Source: Vibrio harveyi NBRC 15634 = ATCC 14126 = KCTC 12724 (GTDB lineage Bacteria > Pseudomonadota > Gammaproteobacteria > Enterobacterales > Vibrionaceae). Taken from it: a stretch of 64,000 nucleotides of DNA. A program made the position numbers and the translations under genes. The stretch lies in NCBI RefSeq assembly GCF_001591145.1, contig NZ_BCUF01000013.1:45086-109085 (forward strand), read 5' to 3'. Shown here one piece after another: positions 28,343 to 37,832 of the stretch (within the stretch, counting starts at the first letter, position 1; every line of letters starts with the position of its first letter). The notes under the pieces are model-generated. The model was not told the origin of the DNA and searched no databases. It saw nothing but the letters and a program-made list of their open reading frames with translations.

Positions 28343-28648
28343 ATGAATCTACAAGAAATGGAGAAAAACTCCGCCAAGGCTGTCGTGCTGCTCAAGGCGA
28401 TGGCAAATGAGAGACGCCTACAAATCCTTTGCATGCTGCATAATCAAGAGCTTTCGGTCGGGGAACTTTGCGCAAAACTAGAGTTGAGCCAGTCGGCATT
28501 GTCTCAACACTTAGCGTGGCTTCGTCGTGATGAGTTAGTTGCGACAAGAAAAGAAGCACAAACGGTCTACTACACATTGAAGAGCGATGAAGTGAAAGCG
28601 CTAATTCAAACACTTCATGGTCTTTATTGTGCAGAAGCAACCGCGTGA
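28343..28648 (+). CDS. hlyU: ArsR-family virulence regulator HlyU
   Basis: A small winged-helix transcription factor that counteracts H-NS silencing at toxin genes such as hlyA or rtxA1 in vibrios. The 101-residue protein has NERRLQILCML, then the recognition helix ELSQSALSQHLAWLRRD, then the wing EAQTVYYTL. Cysteines at 30, 43 and 96 are seen; thiol-based redox control has been described for HlyU, but the roles of these residues here are inferred. GAGGT precedes the ATG. Confidence 0.94.
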   Translation: MNLQEMEKNSAKAVVLLKAMANERRLQILCMLHNQELSVGELCAKLELSQSALSQHLAWLRRDELVATRKEAQTVYYTLKSDEVKALIQTLHGLYCAEATA

Positions 28649-28666
28649 TGACAGGTCACAAATTAG

Positions 28667-28692
28667 AAAAGCTGGCAGTGCCAGCTTTTTTA
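28667..28692 (+). terminator. Rho-independent terminator after hlyU
   Basis: AAAAGCTGGCA/TGCCAGCTTTT hairpin followed by T-run. Confidence 0.9.
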
Positions 28693-28730
28693 TTATCTTG
28701 AATTCGAGCTTTGCTGAATTTTAGGTATAA

Positions 28731-28756
28731 AAAAACCGGCGTTAGCCGGTTTTTTC
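28731..28756 (-). terminator. Rho-independent terminator of rpsT
   Basis: AAAAACCGGC/GCCGGTTTTTT hairpin, serving the minus strand. Confidence 0.9.
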
Positions 28757-28779
28757 TTCACTGTAGAATCAATTCTCTA

Positions 28780-29040
28780 TTATAGAGCTTTGATTTGTGC
28801 AGTGAAACGAGACTTATGACGAGCTGCTTTATTCTTGTGAATAAGGCCTTTAGTCGCCATACGGTCTAGGATAGGTGTAACTGCAGCGAATGCAGCAGTT
28901 GCAGCTTCTTTGTCGCCTGCTTCGATAGCAGCAACAGTTTTCTTCATGTAAGTACGCATCATTGAGCGACGGCTAGCATTGTGCTGACGACGTTTCTCAG
29001 CTTGGATAGCGCGCTTCTTAGCAGATTTACTATTTGCCAA
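28780..29040 (-). CDS. rpsT: 30S ribosomal protein S20
   Basis: Binds 16S rRNA at the bottom of the 30S body. The 86-residue protein is the usual size: [20 protein letters not shown] at the start and [14 protein letters not shown] near the end. The start is TTG at 29040-29038, with GGGAG upstream. E. coli rpsT also uses UUG, and there translation is autoregulated; the shared unusual start suggests the same control. An upstream in-frame start at 29055 would break family alignment. Confidence 0.96.
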   Translation of the reverse strand: MANSKSAKKRAIQAEKRRQHNASRRSMMRTYMKKTVAAIEAGDKEAATAAFAAVTPILDRMATKGLIHKNKAARHKSRFTAQIKAL

Positions 29041-29334
29041 GGGTCTAACTCCCAAAAACTTAGTTCTGTGACAATTTAAGGGCGAGGACTATCCCTCATT
29101 TGCGCCTAAATGTCAAATGATTTGTGCAAAAACCCATCGAAGCCAAAACAAGTTTTGGTAAGAAAGGTTATCGCGGTTAAGATGGCGGGGATTCTAACAG
29201 CATTTTTAGACCATTGCTAATAATTATCCGCTTAGATCTAACAATAACCGGATATATTTTTAACGCCCATTTGTAGCTTTCAAAGGCTTAGAGGAATAGG
29301 GTTGGCTATCTTTTGGTGATATTCCGAGGTTACA

Positions 29335-30897
29335 GTGAGTAAACGACTGCTCAAGTCTGGCATGATCGTCAGTGCCATGACATTAATTTCGCGCGTCCTA
29401 GGTTTAGTTCGTGATGTAGTAGTAGCAAACTTGATGGGGGCAGGCGCGAGTGCCGACGTCTTCTTCTTTGCCAATAAAATTCCTAATTTCTTACGCCGTT
29501 TGTTTGCTGAAGGCGCATTTTCTCAAGCTTTCGTTCCTGTATTAACTGAAAGTCACGCACAAGGGGACATGGACAAAACTCGTGAGTTGATTGCTCGTGC
29601 TGCTGGTACATTGGGTGTGATTGTCTCTATTGTTACCATTCTTGGTGTTCTTGGCTCTGGCGTCGTGACTGCTTTATTTGGTTTTGGTTGGTTTTTAGAC
29701 TGGATGCATGGTGGTCCCGCGGCTGAGAAGTTTGAACTTGCCAGCGTAATGCTCAAGATTACCTTTCCTTATTTATGGTTCATCACTTTTGTTGCCTTAT
29801 CGGGAGCCATTCTCAATACACTAGGTAAGTTTGCGGTTTCTTCTTTTACTCCCGTCTTCCTCAATGTGATGATCATTTTGGCGGCGTGGTTTATCTCTCC
29901 GCAGATGTCACAACCTGAGATTGGTCTTGCCATTGGTGTTTTTCTTGGTGGGTTGGTTCAGTTCTTATTTCAAATTCCTTTCCTTATTAAAGCGGGAGTT
30001 ATGGTCAAGCCAAAATGGGGTTGGCGCGATCCGGGGGTGGTGAAGATCCGTACCTTGATGATTCCTGCTTTATTTGGTGTGTCGGTAAGCCAAATCAATC
30101 TACTGTTTGACACTTTTATTGCCAGTTTTCTACAAACCGGTTCAATCAGTTGGTTGTACTATTCTGATCGATTGTTGGAATTCCCGTTAGGCCTGTTTGG
30201 TATTGCGATAGCGACGGTGATTCTCCCAGCGTTATCACGTAAGCACGTAGATGCTCACAGTGAAGGCTTTGCACACACCATGGATTGGGGTATTCGTATG
30301 GTGACCTTACTGGGAATCCCAGCAATGCTTGGTTTAATGGTACTGGCGAAGCCGATGTTAATGGTGCTGTTCATGCGTGGTGAGTTTTCTCCGCAGGATG
30401 TGCATCAAGCTTCTCTCTCTTTATTAGCGTATGCTTCTGGCTTGCTTAATTTTATGCTGATCAAAGTTCTTGCTCCGGGTTACTACTCTCGTCAAGACAC
30501 GAAAACGCCAGTGAAATACGGCATCATTGCGATGCTAACTAACATGGTATTCAATGCGATCTTTGCTTATTTCTATGGCTATGTTGGTCTGGCTATCGCG
30601 ACTGCGCTCTCTGCTTTTGTAAATATGGCATTACTCTACCGCGGTCTCCATATCGCAGGTGTGTACCAAGTGACCAAACGTACAGTCCTCTTTATTATAC
30701 GTTTGATGATCGCGGGAGCTGCGATGGTTGCGGCTATTTTGTGGCAGCTAGAAGACATGTCGGTATGGCTAGATTGGAGCTTTGCTCATCGCAGTGGCGT
30801 ATTAGGAATGCTGATTGCGCTTGGTGCAGGTGTTTACCTAGCCGTCGTGTTTTTACTCGGTGTACGTTTAAAAGACCTAAAAGCTGGGACAGAATAA
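29335..30897 (+). CDS. murJ: Lipid II flippase MurJ
   Basis: Flips lipid II across the inner membrane for peptidoglycan synthesis. The 520-residue MATE-like protein has about fourteen membrane segments. It begins KSGMIVSAMTLISRVLGLVRD, the MurJ signature, and has the conserved NKIPNFLRRLFAEGAFSQAF loop with essential arginines. GTG start with GAGG upstream. Next to ribF as in other vibrios. Confidence 0.96.
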   Translation: MSKRLLKSGMIVSAMTLISRVLGLVRDVVVANLMGAGASADVFFFANKIPNFLRRLFAEGAFSQAFVPVLTESHAQGDMDKTRELIARAAGTLGVIVSIVTILGVLGSGVVTALFGFGWFLDWMHGGPAAEKFELASVMLKITFPYLWFITFVALSGAILNTLGKFAVSSFTPVFLNVMIILAAWFISPQMSQPEIGLAIGVFLGGLVQFLFQIPFLIKAGVMVKPKWGWRDPGVVKIRTLMIPALFGVSVSQINLLFDTFIASFLQTGSISWLYYSDRLLEFPLGLFGIAIATVILPALSRKHVDAHSEGFAHTMDWGIRMVTLLGIPAMLGLMVLAKPMLMVLFMRGEFSPQDVHQASLSLLAYASGLLNFMLIKVLAPGYYSRQDTKTPVKYGIIAMLTNMVFNAIFAYFYGYVGLAIATALSAFVNMALLYRGLHIAGVYQVTKRTVLFIIRLMIAGAAMVAAILWQLEDMSVWLDWSFAHRSGVLGMLIALGAGVYLAVVFLLGVRLKDLKAGTE

Positions 30898-30967
30898 GGT
30901 TGATTGGTATATAATCCGTCAGTTTCACACAGTGCAAAGTAAAAACAGAGGCATAAAGCAGTATCCA

Positions 30968-31903
30968 ATGGAACTGATTAGAGGCATTCACAATATCAAG
31001 TCGCACCATCATGGGTGCGTGCTGACTATTGGCAATTTCGATGGCGTGCATAGAGGTCATCAACAAGTATTGCAGCAAGTGTCTGAACAAGCGGAGAAAC
31101 TTTCGTTACCTTCGGTTGTGATGACCTTTGAACCTCAGCCGATGGAGCTGTTTGCTCGAGATAAGGCACCTGCGAGGTTAACGCGACTGCGTGATAAGTT
31201 TGTTCAGCTGAGTAAGCTCGACATCGATCGTCTGCTGTGTGTTAACTTCAATCGTCATTTTGCTGACCTAACGGCGGAAGAGTTTATCCGTGACTTGTTG
31301 GTTGGTCGATTGGGTGTTAAGTTTCTTGTCATTGGTGATGATTTCTGTTTCGGCAAAGGTCGAACAGGAAACTTTGCAATGTTACAAGAAGCGGGGAAAA
31401 AGTACGGCTTTGAAGTCGTGAGTACCCAAAGCTTTTGTTTACAGCAATTACGAGTGAGTAGCACGGCTATTCGTAAAGCGCTGGCTCGTGATGATTTGCA
31501 TTCCGCGCAAGAGATGCTGGGAAGAGATTACAGCATCAGCGGTCGTGTTTCTCATGGAAGAAAGCTAGGTCGAACCATTGGGTTCCCTACTGCAAATATT
31601 CCTTTGAAACGCTGTGTTTCTCCGGTTTCCGGAGTTTATGTTGTTCAAGCGCTTGGCTTAGGAGATAAGCCAGTTGGCGGTGTCGCTAATATTGGTCAAC
31701 GACCAACAGTAAATGGTGTTCGCCAGCAGTTAGAAGTACACTTATTCGACTTTCACGCTAATTTATATGGCAAGCAGCTAGAAGTGGAACTTTTGCACAA
31801 ACTTCGAGATGAGCAAAAGTTTGAGTCGTTTGAAGCACTTAAACAACAAATCGAATTGGATGCTGAAGCAGCAAGGGTGTGGCTGCGTCAGCTTAAGCGT
31901 TGA
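30968..31903 (+). CDS. ribF: Bifunctional riboflavin kinase / FAD synthetase RibF
   Basis: Makes FMN and FAD. The 311-residue protein has an N-terminal adenylyltransferase domain with TIGNFDGVHRGHQ and a C-terminal flavokinase domain with GRTIGFPTANI. ATG 30968 (MELIRGIHN) is chosen because it aligns with E. coli RibF (MKLIRGIHN); the frame's upstream part to 30932 has no ribosome binding site. The Shine-Dalgarno is weak. First of ribF-ileS-lspA. Confidence 0.95.
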   Translation: MELIRGIHNIKSHHHGCVLTIGNFDGVHRGHQQVLQQVSEQAEKLSLPSVVMTFEPQPMELFARDKAPARLTRLRDKFVQLSKLDIDRLLCVNFNRHFADLTAEEFIRDLLVGRLGVKFLVIGDDFCFGKGRTGNFAMLQEAGKKYGFEVVSTQSFCLQQLRVSSTAIRKALARDDLHSAQEMLGRDYSISGRVSHGRKLGRTIGFPTANIPLKRCVSPVSGVYVVQALGLGDKPVGGVANIGQRPTVNGVRQQLEVHLFDFHANLYGKQLEVELLHKLRDEQKFESFEALKQQIELDAEAARVWLRQLKR

Positions 31904-31967
31904 GCGGTTTATTCCACCGTGCAACATAATGTCTAATTTTCGCCCAATATAACGGAATTAAGAATCG

Positions 31968-34796
31968 ATGAGTGAGTATAAAGATACCCTGAACTTACCT
32001 GAAACAGGGTTTCCAATGCGCGGCAACCTGGCCAATCGTGAGCCAGAAATGCTTAAGCGTTGGTACAAAGAAGATCTTTACGGTGAAATCCGTAAAGCTA
32101 AGAAAGGCAAAAAGTCATTCGTACTGCACGATGGCCCTCCTTACGCGAACGGTGACATTCACATTGGTCACGCACTAAACAAGATTCTTAAAGACATTAT
32201 TATTAAATCCAAAACACTTTCAGGTTTTGACGCACCTTACATCCCAGGCTGGGACTGTCACGGTCTACCAATCGAATTGATGGTAGAGAAGAAAGTTGGC
32301 AAACCAGGACAAAAAGTGACAGCTGCTGAGTTCCGCGAGAAATGTCGTGAGTACGCGGCCGGTCAGGTTGAAGGTCAGAAAGAGAGCTTCAAGCGTCTTG
32401 GTATCATGGGTGAGTGGGACAAGCCATACCGCACTATGGATTTCGCAACTGAAGCGAACATCATTCGTGCTCTTGGTAAGATCGCAAGCAAAGGTCACCT
32501 ACTGAAAGGTTTTAAACCAGTTCACTGGTGTACAGACTGTGGTTCAGCTCTTGCTGAAGCAGAAGTTGAGTACAAAGATAAAGTATCGCCATCTATCGAC
32601 GTTCGTTTTAAAGCGGCTGACGAAGCGGCACTGCTATCTAAGTTTGAACTGACAGAAGGTCATGAAGGTCAAGGTGACGTGTCTATCGTTATCTGGACAA
32701 CAACGCCTTGGACGCTGCCTGCAAACCGCGCAGTATGTCTACGTGATGATCTAGAATACGTACTTATCCAAACAGAAGGCGACAACGCTGAGCGTATTAT
32801 CGTTGCTGCTGAGCTAGCGAAAGACGTAATGGATCGTGCTGGTATCGAGCACTTCCACAACCTAGGCTTTGCAAAAGGTGCGGATCTAGAGCTTTCTCAG
32901 TTCCAACACCCATTCTACGATTTCACAGTACCGGCGATCCTTGGTGATCACGTTACAACTGATTCAGGTACTGGTGTTGTTCACACTGCTCCTGGTCACG
33001 GTCAAGAAGACTTTGCGGTTGGTAACAAGTACAACCTAGAAGTAGCAAACCCAGTTGGTTCAAACGGCGTTTACCTACCAGATACAGAGCTATTTGCTGG
33101 TCAGCACGTATTTAAAGCGAACGATGCAGTAGTCGAAGTACTAAAAGAAAAAGGTGCACTACTACACCACCACGCTTACGAGCACAGCTACCCACATTGT
33201 TGGCGTCATAAGACTCCAATCATCTTCCGTGCAACACCACAATGGTTCGTATCTATGGACCAAGCTGGTCTACGTGCTAAAGCACTAGAGTCAATCAAGA
33301 ACGTTGAGTGGATGCCTGAGTGGGGTCAAAGCCGTATCGAAGGTATGATCGAAGGTCGTCCAGAGTGGTGTATCTCTCGTCAACGTACTTGGGGTGTGCC
33401 AATTGCTCTGTTTGTTCATAAAGAAACAGCAGAACTTCATCCAAACACACTAGAGCTTATCGAGAAGGTTGCTCTGTTGGTTGAAGAGAAAGGCATTCAA
33501 GCGTGGTGGGATGTTGATTCAGCAGAACTACTAGGTGACGAAGCAGACCAGTACGAAAAAGTACTAGATACGCTAGACGTATGGTTCGATTCTGGTGTAA
33601 CACACTTCTCTGTTGTTGATGCTCGTGAAGAGTACAACGGCAACAGTGCAGACCTATACCTAGAAGGTTCTGACCAACACCGCGGTTGGTTCCAGTCTTC
33701 GCTAATTTCATCTATCGCGATGAAAGATGAAGCGCCTTACAAACAAGTACTGACACACGGTTTCGTGGTTGATGGTCACGGTCGTAAGATGTCGAAATCT
33801 ATCGGTAACGTGGTTGCGCCAAAAGACGTAACTAATAAGCTAGGTGCTGACATTCTTCGTCTATGGGTTGCTTCAACAGACTACACTGGTGAAGTTGCGG
33901 TTTCTGATGAAATCCTAAAACGCAGCGCAGATGCGTACCGTCGTATCCGTAACACAGCGCGTTTCTTCCTAGCTAACCTGAGCGGCTTCAACCCAGAAAC
34001 AGACATCGTTCCTGTTGAAGAGATGGTTGCGCTAGACCGCTGGGCGGTTGGTCGTGCACTAGCAGCACAAGAAGAGATCGTTAAAGCATACGAAGAGTAC
34101 AACACACACGGTGTAACTCAGCGTTTAATGCAATTCTGTTCAATCGAAATGGGCTCTTTCTACCTAGACGTAATTAAAGACCGTCAGTACACAGCAAAAC
34201 GTGGCGGTAACGCTCAACGTAGCTGTCAGACAGCACTTTACTACATCGTAGAAGCGCTAGTTCGTTGGATGGCGCCAATCATGTCGTTCACTGCAGATGA
34301 AATCTGGAACGAAATGCCAGGCGAGCGCGACAAGTTCGTATTCAGTGGTGAGTGGTTCGACGGTCTATTCGGTCTTGCTGAAGGTGAAGAGCTGAACAAC
34401 GAATTCTGGACTGAGATCCAAGCGGTTCGTGGTGCGGTAAACAAACTTCTAGAAGATGCGCGTAAAGAGAAAACCATCGGTGGTGCACTACAAGCTGAAG
34501 TGACGCTATTTGCTGATGACGCTCTAGCGGCGAAAATCAACAAACTAGAAGATGAACTGCGCTTTGTTCTACTAACTTCTGCTGCGAAAGTTAAGTCTCT
34601 AAGTGAGAAGACTGATGCAGCACAAGCGACAGATATCGAAGGCTTGTTTGTTGAAGTGGCAGCCGCTGAAGGCGAGAAGTGTGACCGTTGTTGGCACCAC
34701 ACGCCAGACGTAGGCACAATCGAAGGTCACGAGAAGATCTGTGGTCGTTGTGTGTCTAACGTTGACGGCGAAGGTGAAGTACGTAAATTCGCGTAA
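31968..34796 (+). CDS. ileS: Isoleucyl-tRNA synthetase
   Basis: Charges tRNA(Ile) and edits valine. The 942-residue class I enzyme has HIGH at 65-68 and KMSKS at 607-611, the CP1 editing domain with [12 protein letters not shown], and a C-terminal zinc finger with CDRC and CGRC pairs. That is the bacterial mupirocin-sensitive type by domain layout. 64 bp after ribF. Confidence 0.97.
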   Translation: MSEYKDTLNLPETGFPMRGNLANREPEMLKRWYKEDLYGEIRKAKKGKKSFVLHDGPPYANGDIHIGHALNKILKDIIIKSKTLSGFDAPYIPGWDCHGLPIELMVEKKVGKPGQKVTAAEFREKCREYAAGQVEGQKESFKRLGIMGEWDKPYRTMDFATEANIIRALGKIASKGHLLKGFKPVHWCTDCGSALAEAEVEYKDKVSPSIDVRFKAADEAALLSKFELTEGHEGQGDVSIVIWTTTPWTLPANRAVCLRDDLEYVLIQTEGDNAERIIVAAELAKDVMDRAGIEHFHNLGFAKGADLELSQFQHPFYDFTVPAILGDHVTTDSGTGVVHTAPGHGQEDFAVGNKYNLEVANPVGSNGVYLPDTELFAGQHVFKANDAVVEVLKEKGALLHHHAYEHSYPHCWRHKTPIIFRATPQWFVSMDQAGLRAKALESIKNVEWMPEWGQSRIEGMIEGRPEWCISRQRTWGVPIALFVHKETAELHPNTLELIEKVALLVEEKGIQAWWDVDSAELLGDEADQYEKVLDTLDVWFDSGVTHFSVVDAREEYNGNSADLYLEGSDQHRGWFQSSLISSIAMKDEAPYKQVLTHGFVVDGHGRKMSKSIGNVVAPKDVTNKLGADILRLWVASTDYTGEVAVSDEILKRSADAYRRIRNTARFFLANLSGFNPETDIVPVEEMVALDRWAVGRALAAQEEIVKAYEEYNTHGVTQRLMQFCSIEMGSFYLDVIKDRQYTAKRGGNAQRSCQTALYYIVEALVRWMAPIMSFTADEIWNEMPGERDKFVFSGEWFDGLFGLAEGEELNNEFWTEIQAVRGAVNKLLEDARKEKTIGGALQAEVTLFADDALAAKINKLEDELRFVLLTSAAKVKSLSEKTDAAQATDIEGLFVEVAAAEGEKCDRCWHHTPDVGTIEGHEKICGRCVSNVDGEGEVRKFA

Positions 34797-34828
34797 TTAC
34801 CCAGTACAACTGAACTTTTTTTAAAATT

Positions 34829-34857
34829 AACAGCCCCAGTATTTACTGGGGCTGTTT
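34829..34857 (+). other. Hairpin between ileS and lspA
   Basis: ACAGCCCCAGT-ATTT-ACTGGGGCTGT, followed by only three T residues, ending about 13 bases before the lspA ATG. More likely partial termination or a translation-modulating structure than a full terminator. Confidence 0.65.
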
Positions 34858-34869
34858 GTAGGTAAAGTA

Positions 34870-35376
34870 ATGAGTGAAAAAGCACTGACGTTAAAGCAAT
34901 CTGGAGTTCGCTGGCTGTGGTTAGCAATTCTGGTATTTATTGCAGATATTGGCATCAAATTGGTGGTGATGGACAACATGGGCTACGGATGGGCAAACCG
35001 AATTGAGGTGCTGCCATTCTTCAACCTACTTTATGTTCATAACTACGGTGCAGCATTCAGCTTCTTGAGCGATCAAGCGGGTTGGCAGCGCTGGTTGTTC
35101 ACAGGTATCGCGTTTGTTGTTACAGGTCTTTTGACCTACTGGATGAGCAAGCTTCCAGCGAAAGAAAAATGGAACAACATCGCTTACGCACTGATTATTG
35201 GTGGTGCAGTGGGCAACGTGTTTGACCGTGTTGTTCATGGCTTTGTTGTTGACTACCTAGACTTCTTCTGGGGTAACTACCATTGGCCAGCATTCAACCT
35301 TGCAGATACAACTATCTGTATTGGTGCGGCAATGATCATTCTTGATGGCTTCCGCAAAAAGGACGCTGACAAGTAA
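34870..35376 (+). CDS. lspA: Lipoprotein signal peptidase (signal peptidase II)
   Basis: Aspartic protease that cleaves prolipoproteins before the lipidated cysteine. The 168-residue protein has four membrane segments. The catalytic aspartates are Asp119 in [10 protein letters not shown] and Asp146 in [11 protein letters not shown]. The HNYGAAFSF motif is also present. Follows ileS as in most gammaproteobacteria, with a hairpin in the gap. Confidence 0.96.
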   Translation: MSEKALTLKQSGVRWLWLAILVFIADIGIKLVVMDNMGYGWANRIEVLPFFNLLYVHNYGAAFSFLSDQAGWQRWLFTGIAFVVTGLLTYWMSKLPAKEKWNNIAYALIIGGAVGNVFDRVVHGFVVDYLDFFWGNYHWPAFNLADTTICIGAAMIILDGFRKKDADK

Positions 35377-35401
35377 TCTTTTGCGATATATCGAATAACC
35401 C

Positions 35402-35436
35402 TAAGCGTCGTCCGTTGATTCGGACGACGCTTTTTA
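35402..35436 (+). terminator. Rho-independent terminator after lspA
   Basis: AAGCGTCGTCCG/CGGACGACGCTTT with a T-run, so fkpB-ispH probably has its own promoter. Confidence 0.9.
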
Positions 35437-35536
35437 TTATGTTGGAGCGCAATCCGCGTATCTTCGTACAATAAAAGTAATCACGGTGAGTGATCATATA
35501 GAGCGCTGGAAAACCCAAGAACAAGGAAGCAGTAAC

Positions 35537-35968
35537 GTGACAACAATAAATCAAGATTCAGCAGTAACACTGCATTTCACCATCAAAATGCAAGATGGCT
35601 CTGTAGCGGACAGCACACATAACATGGGCAAGCCTGCTAAGTTCGTGATGGGCGACGGCAGCTTAAGTGAGAACTTTGAGCAGTGCCTATTAGGCTTGCA
35701 AGTAGGTGAACAAAAGGCAATTGAACTAAAAGCGGCTGACGCTTTTGGCATGCCGAATCCAGACCATATCCACCATATGGATCGCACTAAATTTGTGGGC
35801 GAAGCGGAAGTTGAAGTCGGCACTATTATGGCGTTCAGTGGTCCCGATGGTATGGAAATCCCGGGCATCATTACTGAGATTGCTGGCGACTCAGTAACAG
35901 TGGACTTCAACCATCCACTCGCGGGACAAGACGTGACTTTCGAAGTCGAAATTTTGTCAGTAGAATAG
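35537..35968 (+). CDS. fkpB: FKBP-type peptidyl-prolyl isomerase FkpB (SlpA-like)
   Basis: Cytoplasmic proline isomerase and chaperone of the SlyD/FkpB type. 143 residues with the FKBP core DGSVADSTHNMGKPAKFVMGDGSL and an inserted IF chaperone flap. GTG 35537 is chosen because AAGGA lies about ten bases before it and TTINQDSAVTLHF aligns with E. coli FkpB; the frame's earlier 17 codons look untranslated. Paired with ispH as in E. coli. Confidence 0.92.
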   Translation: MTTINQDSAVTLHFTIKMQDGSVADSTHNMGKPAKFVMGDGSLSENFEQCLLGLQVGEQKAIELKAADAFGMPNPDHIHHMDRTKFVGEAEVEVGTIMAFSGPDGMEIPGIITEIAGDSVTVDFNHPLAGQDVTFEVEILSVE

Positions 35969-35992
35969 CGAACCAAATAAAAGATAACTTCC

Positions 35993-36958
35993 ATGAGCAA
36001 TGAAATGAAAATCCTGTTAGCTAACCCACGTGGTTTCTGTGCTGGTGTTGACCGCGCGATTAGCATCGTAGAACGTGCGCTAGAGATGTATCAGCCACCT
36101 ATCTATGTTCGACATGAAGTAGTGCACAACCGCTTTGTGGTTGAAGGTTTAAAACAGCGTGGTGCTATCTTCGTTGAAGAACTGCACGAAGTGCCAGACA
36201 ACAACATTGTGATTTTCTCCGCTCATGGTGTATCTCAAGCGGTTCGCCAAGAAGCGAAGTCTCGTGATTTAACTGTGTTTGATGCGACCTGTCCGCTGGT
36301 AACCAAAGTACATATGGAAGTTGCACGTGCAAGCCGTCGCAATATGGAAGTGGTATTGATCGGTCACGCTGGTCATCCAGAGGTGGAAGGCACAATGGGT
36401 CAGTATTCAAGTGATACAGGCGGTATGTACCTTGTGGAAACACCAGCGGATGTTGAGAAGCTAAAAGCGATCGTAAAGGATCCATCCGATCTACACTACG
36501 TGAGCCAAACGACACTGTCTGTTGATGAAACCGCTGACGTAATTGAAGAGCTACGCCGCGTATTCCCAGACATTCAAGGTCCTCGTAAAGATGACATCTG
36601 TTACGCGACGCAAAACCGTCAAGATGCTGTGCGTGAGCTTTCTGCTGACGTAGATGTGATGGTCGTGGTAGGTTCCAAGAATTCATCAAACTCAACGCGC
36701 TTAAAAGAGCTCGCTGAAAAGCTAGGTACGCCAGGATACCTAACGGATTGTCCTGAAGACATTAAGCCTGAATGGTTTGAAGGTAAAGGCAAGGTTGGTG
36801 TGACTGCTGGTGCATCTGCGCCTGAAGAGCTGGTTAATCAAATCCTAGATCGCATCAAAGAGTTGGTTGGGGCGCAAGCCGTAGATGAAGTGCTTGGTCG
36901 CGAAGAAAACATGTTCTTCGAAGTACCAAAAGAGCTACAAATCAAGCAAGTTGATTAA
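35993..36958 (+). CDS. ispH: 4-hydroxy-3-methylbut-2-enyl diphosphate reductase IspH
   Basis: Last step of the MEP isoprenoid pathway; an iron-sulfur enzyme. The three cluster cysteines are visible: Cys16 in [11 protein letters not shown], one in DATCPLVTK, one in the later [16 protein letters not shown] region typical of the family. 321 residues. The start may be ATG 35993 or the in-frame ATG 36005; the latter ([10 protein letters not shown]) aligns better with E. coli, but neither has a strong ribosome binding site. Confidence 0.95.
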   Translation: MSNEMKILLANPRGFCAGVDRAISIVERALEMYQPPIYVRHEVVHNRFVVEGLKQRGAIFVEELHEVPDNNIVIFSAHGVSQAVRQEAKSRDLTVFDATCPLVTKVHMEVARASRRNMEVVLIGHAGHPEVEGTMGQYSSDTGGMYLVETPADVEKLKAIVKDPSDLHYVSQTTLSVDETADVIEELRRVFPDIQGPRKDDICYATQNRQDAVRELSADVDVMVVVGSKNSSNSTRLKELAEKLGTPGYLTDCPEDIKPEWFEGKGKVGVTAGASAPEELVNQILDRIKELVGAQAVDEVLGREENMFFEVPKELQIKQVD

Positions 36959-36973
36959 GGCGATGAAAATATG

Positions 36974-37002
36974 CAAAAGGCGACCAGAAGGTCGCCTTTT
37001 TT
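36974..37002. terminator. Terminator after ispH
   Basis: AAAAGGCGACC/GGTCGCCTTTT hairpin with a T-run. Confidence 0.92.
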
Positions 37003-37071
37003 GATTGTGTGGTTTCTATCTATTCGTGATGGTTTATACCCAGCCATTTCGGGGTTATTTTGGTATATACC

Positions 37072-37800
37072 CTAATGACTAATGCCGAGTAGCTCTTTGA
37101 GTACTTTTAAATAGCGGCGGCTCACGGGGATCTCAAAGCCTGTTTTGGTAATGATTTCTGCCAGCCCGTTTTCTAATAGCTTAATCTCGCTGATGGCTTT
37201 AATACTTACGAGATACTGTCGATGACAACGTACCAGTGGCGTTTTCTCTTCCAAGGTTTTCAGGGTCAATTGAGTACTTGCGGTTTGGCTGGTTGAGCGC
37301 ACATGTACACCGCTAATATCACTGTAAGCACACTCAACTGTCTCCGTCGCCATGATCACTATGCGGTTGTGCCCAATACATGGAATTTGGTCGAGGTTTT
37401 CTGGTGCGATGCCTGACAGTTGCTGAGTGAGCGCAGATTGACTCATCACCTTGCTAAGGCGTTTGACGGTTTTGGTCAAACGACATGGATCAACGGGCTT
37501 GAGTAAATAATCGAAGGCATTGTCTTCAAAGGCTTGAATAGCGTATTGATCATAAGCCGTCACAAACACCACGTAAGGCATGGTTTCTGGGTCTAACATT
37601 CCCAGCAGCTCAATGCCCGTCACCTGAGGCATTTGGATGTCGAGAAACACCACATCTGGTTTCAGCTCATTGATTTTCTTCAGTCCCATGATGGCGTTTG
37701 ACGCGTCGCCAATCACCTCAATTTGACCCGTTTCATCCAATAGCTCTGCCAACTCTTCACGAGCAAACTGTTCATCATCAATGACGAGGGCGGTTAACAT
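37072..37800 (-). CDS. btsR: LytTR-family response regulator BtsR
   Basis: Response regulator of the high-affinity pyruvate-sensing system (E. coli YehT/BtsR). The 242-residue protein has a receiver domain with phospho-acceptor Asp54 in FLDIQMP and Lys in YLLKPVD, then a LytTR DNA-binding domain from about residue 135. Its partner btsS lies 32 bp upstream on the same strand, and a CstA-family carrier follows the E. coli btsT logic. LytTR proteins bind direct repeats, which is why the phased array upstream of cstA matters. Confidence 0.9.
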   Translation of the reverse strand: MLTALVIDDEQFAREELAELLDETGQIEVIGDASNAIMGLKKINELKPDVVFLDIQMPQVTGIELLGMLDPETMPYVVFVTAYDQYAIQAFEDNAFDYLLKPVDPCRLTKTVKRLSKVMSQSALTQQLSGIAPENLDQIPCIGHNRIVIMATETVECAYSDISGVHVRSTSQTASTQLTLKTLEEKTPLVRCHRQYLVSIKAISEIKLLENGLAEIITKTGFEIPVSRRYLKVLKELLGISH

Positions 37801-37832
37801 CCAAGATTACCTTTTGTGCGTTTTCATTGCGC

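Noticed and set aside
35551..36066. 171-residue ORF antisense to fkpB/ispH
   Set aside because: Shadow of conserved genes on the other strand.
36165..36695. 176-residue ORF antisense to ispH
   Set aside because: Shadow of a conserved gene on the other strand.
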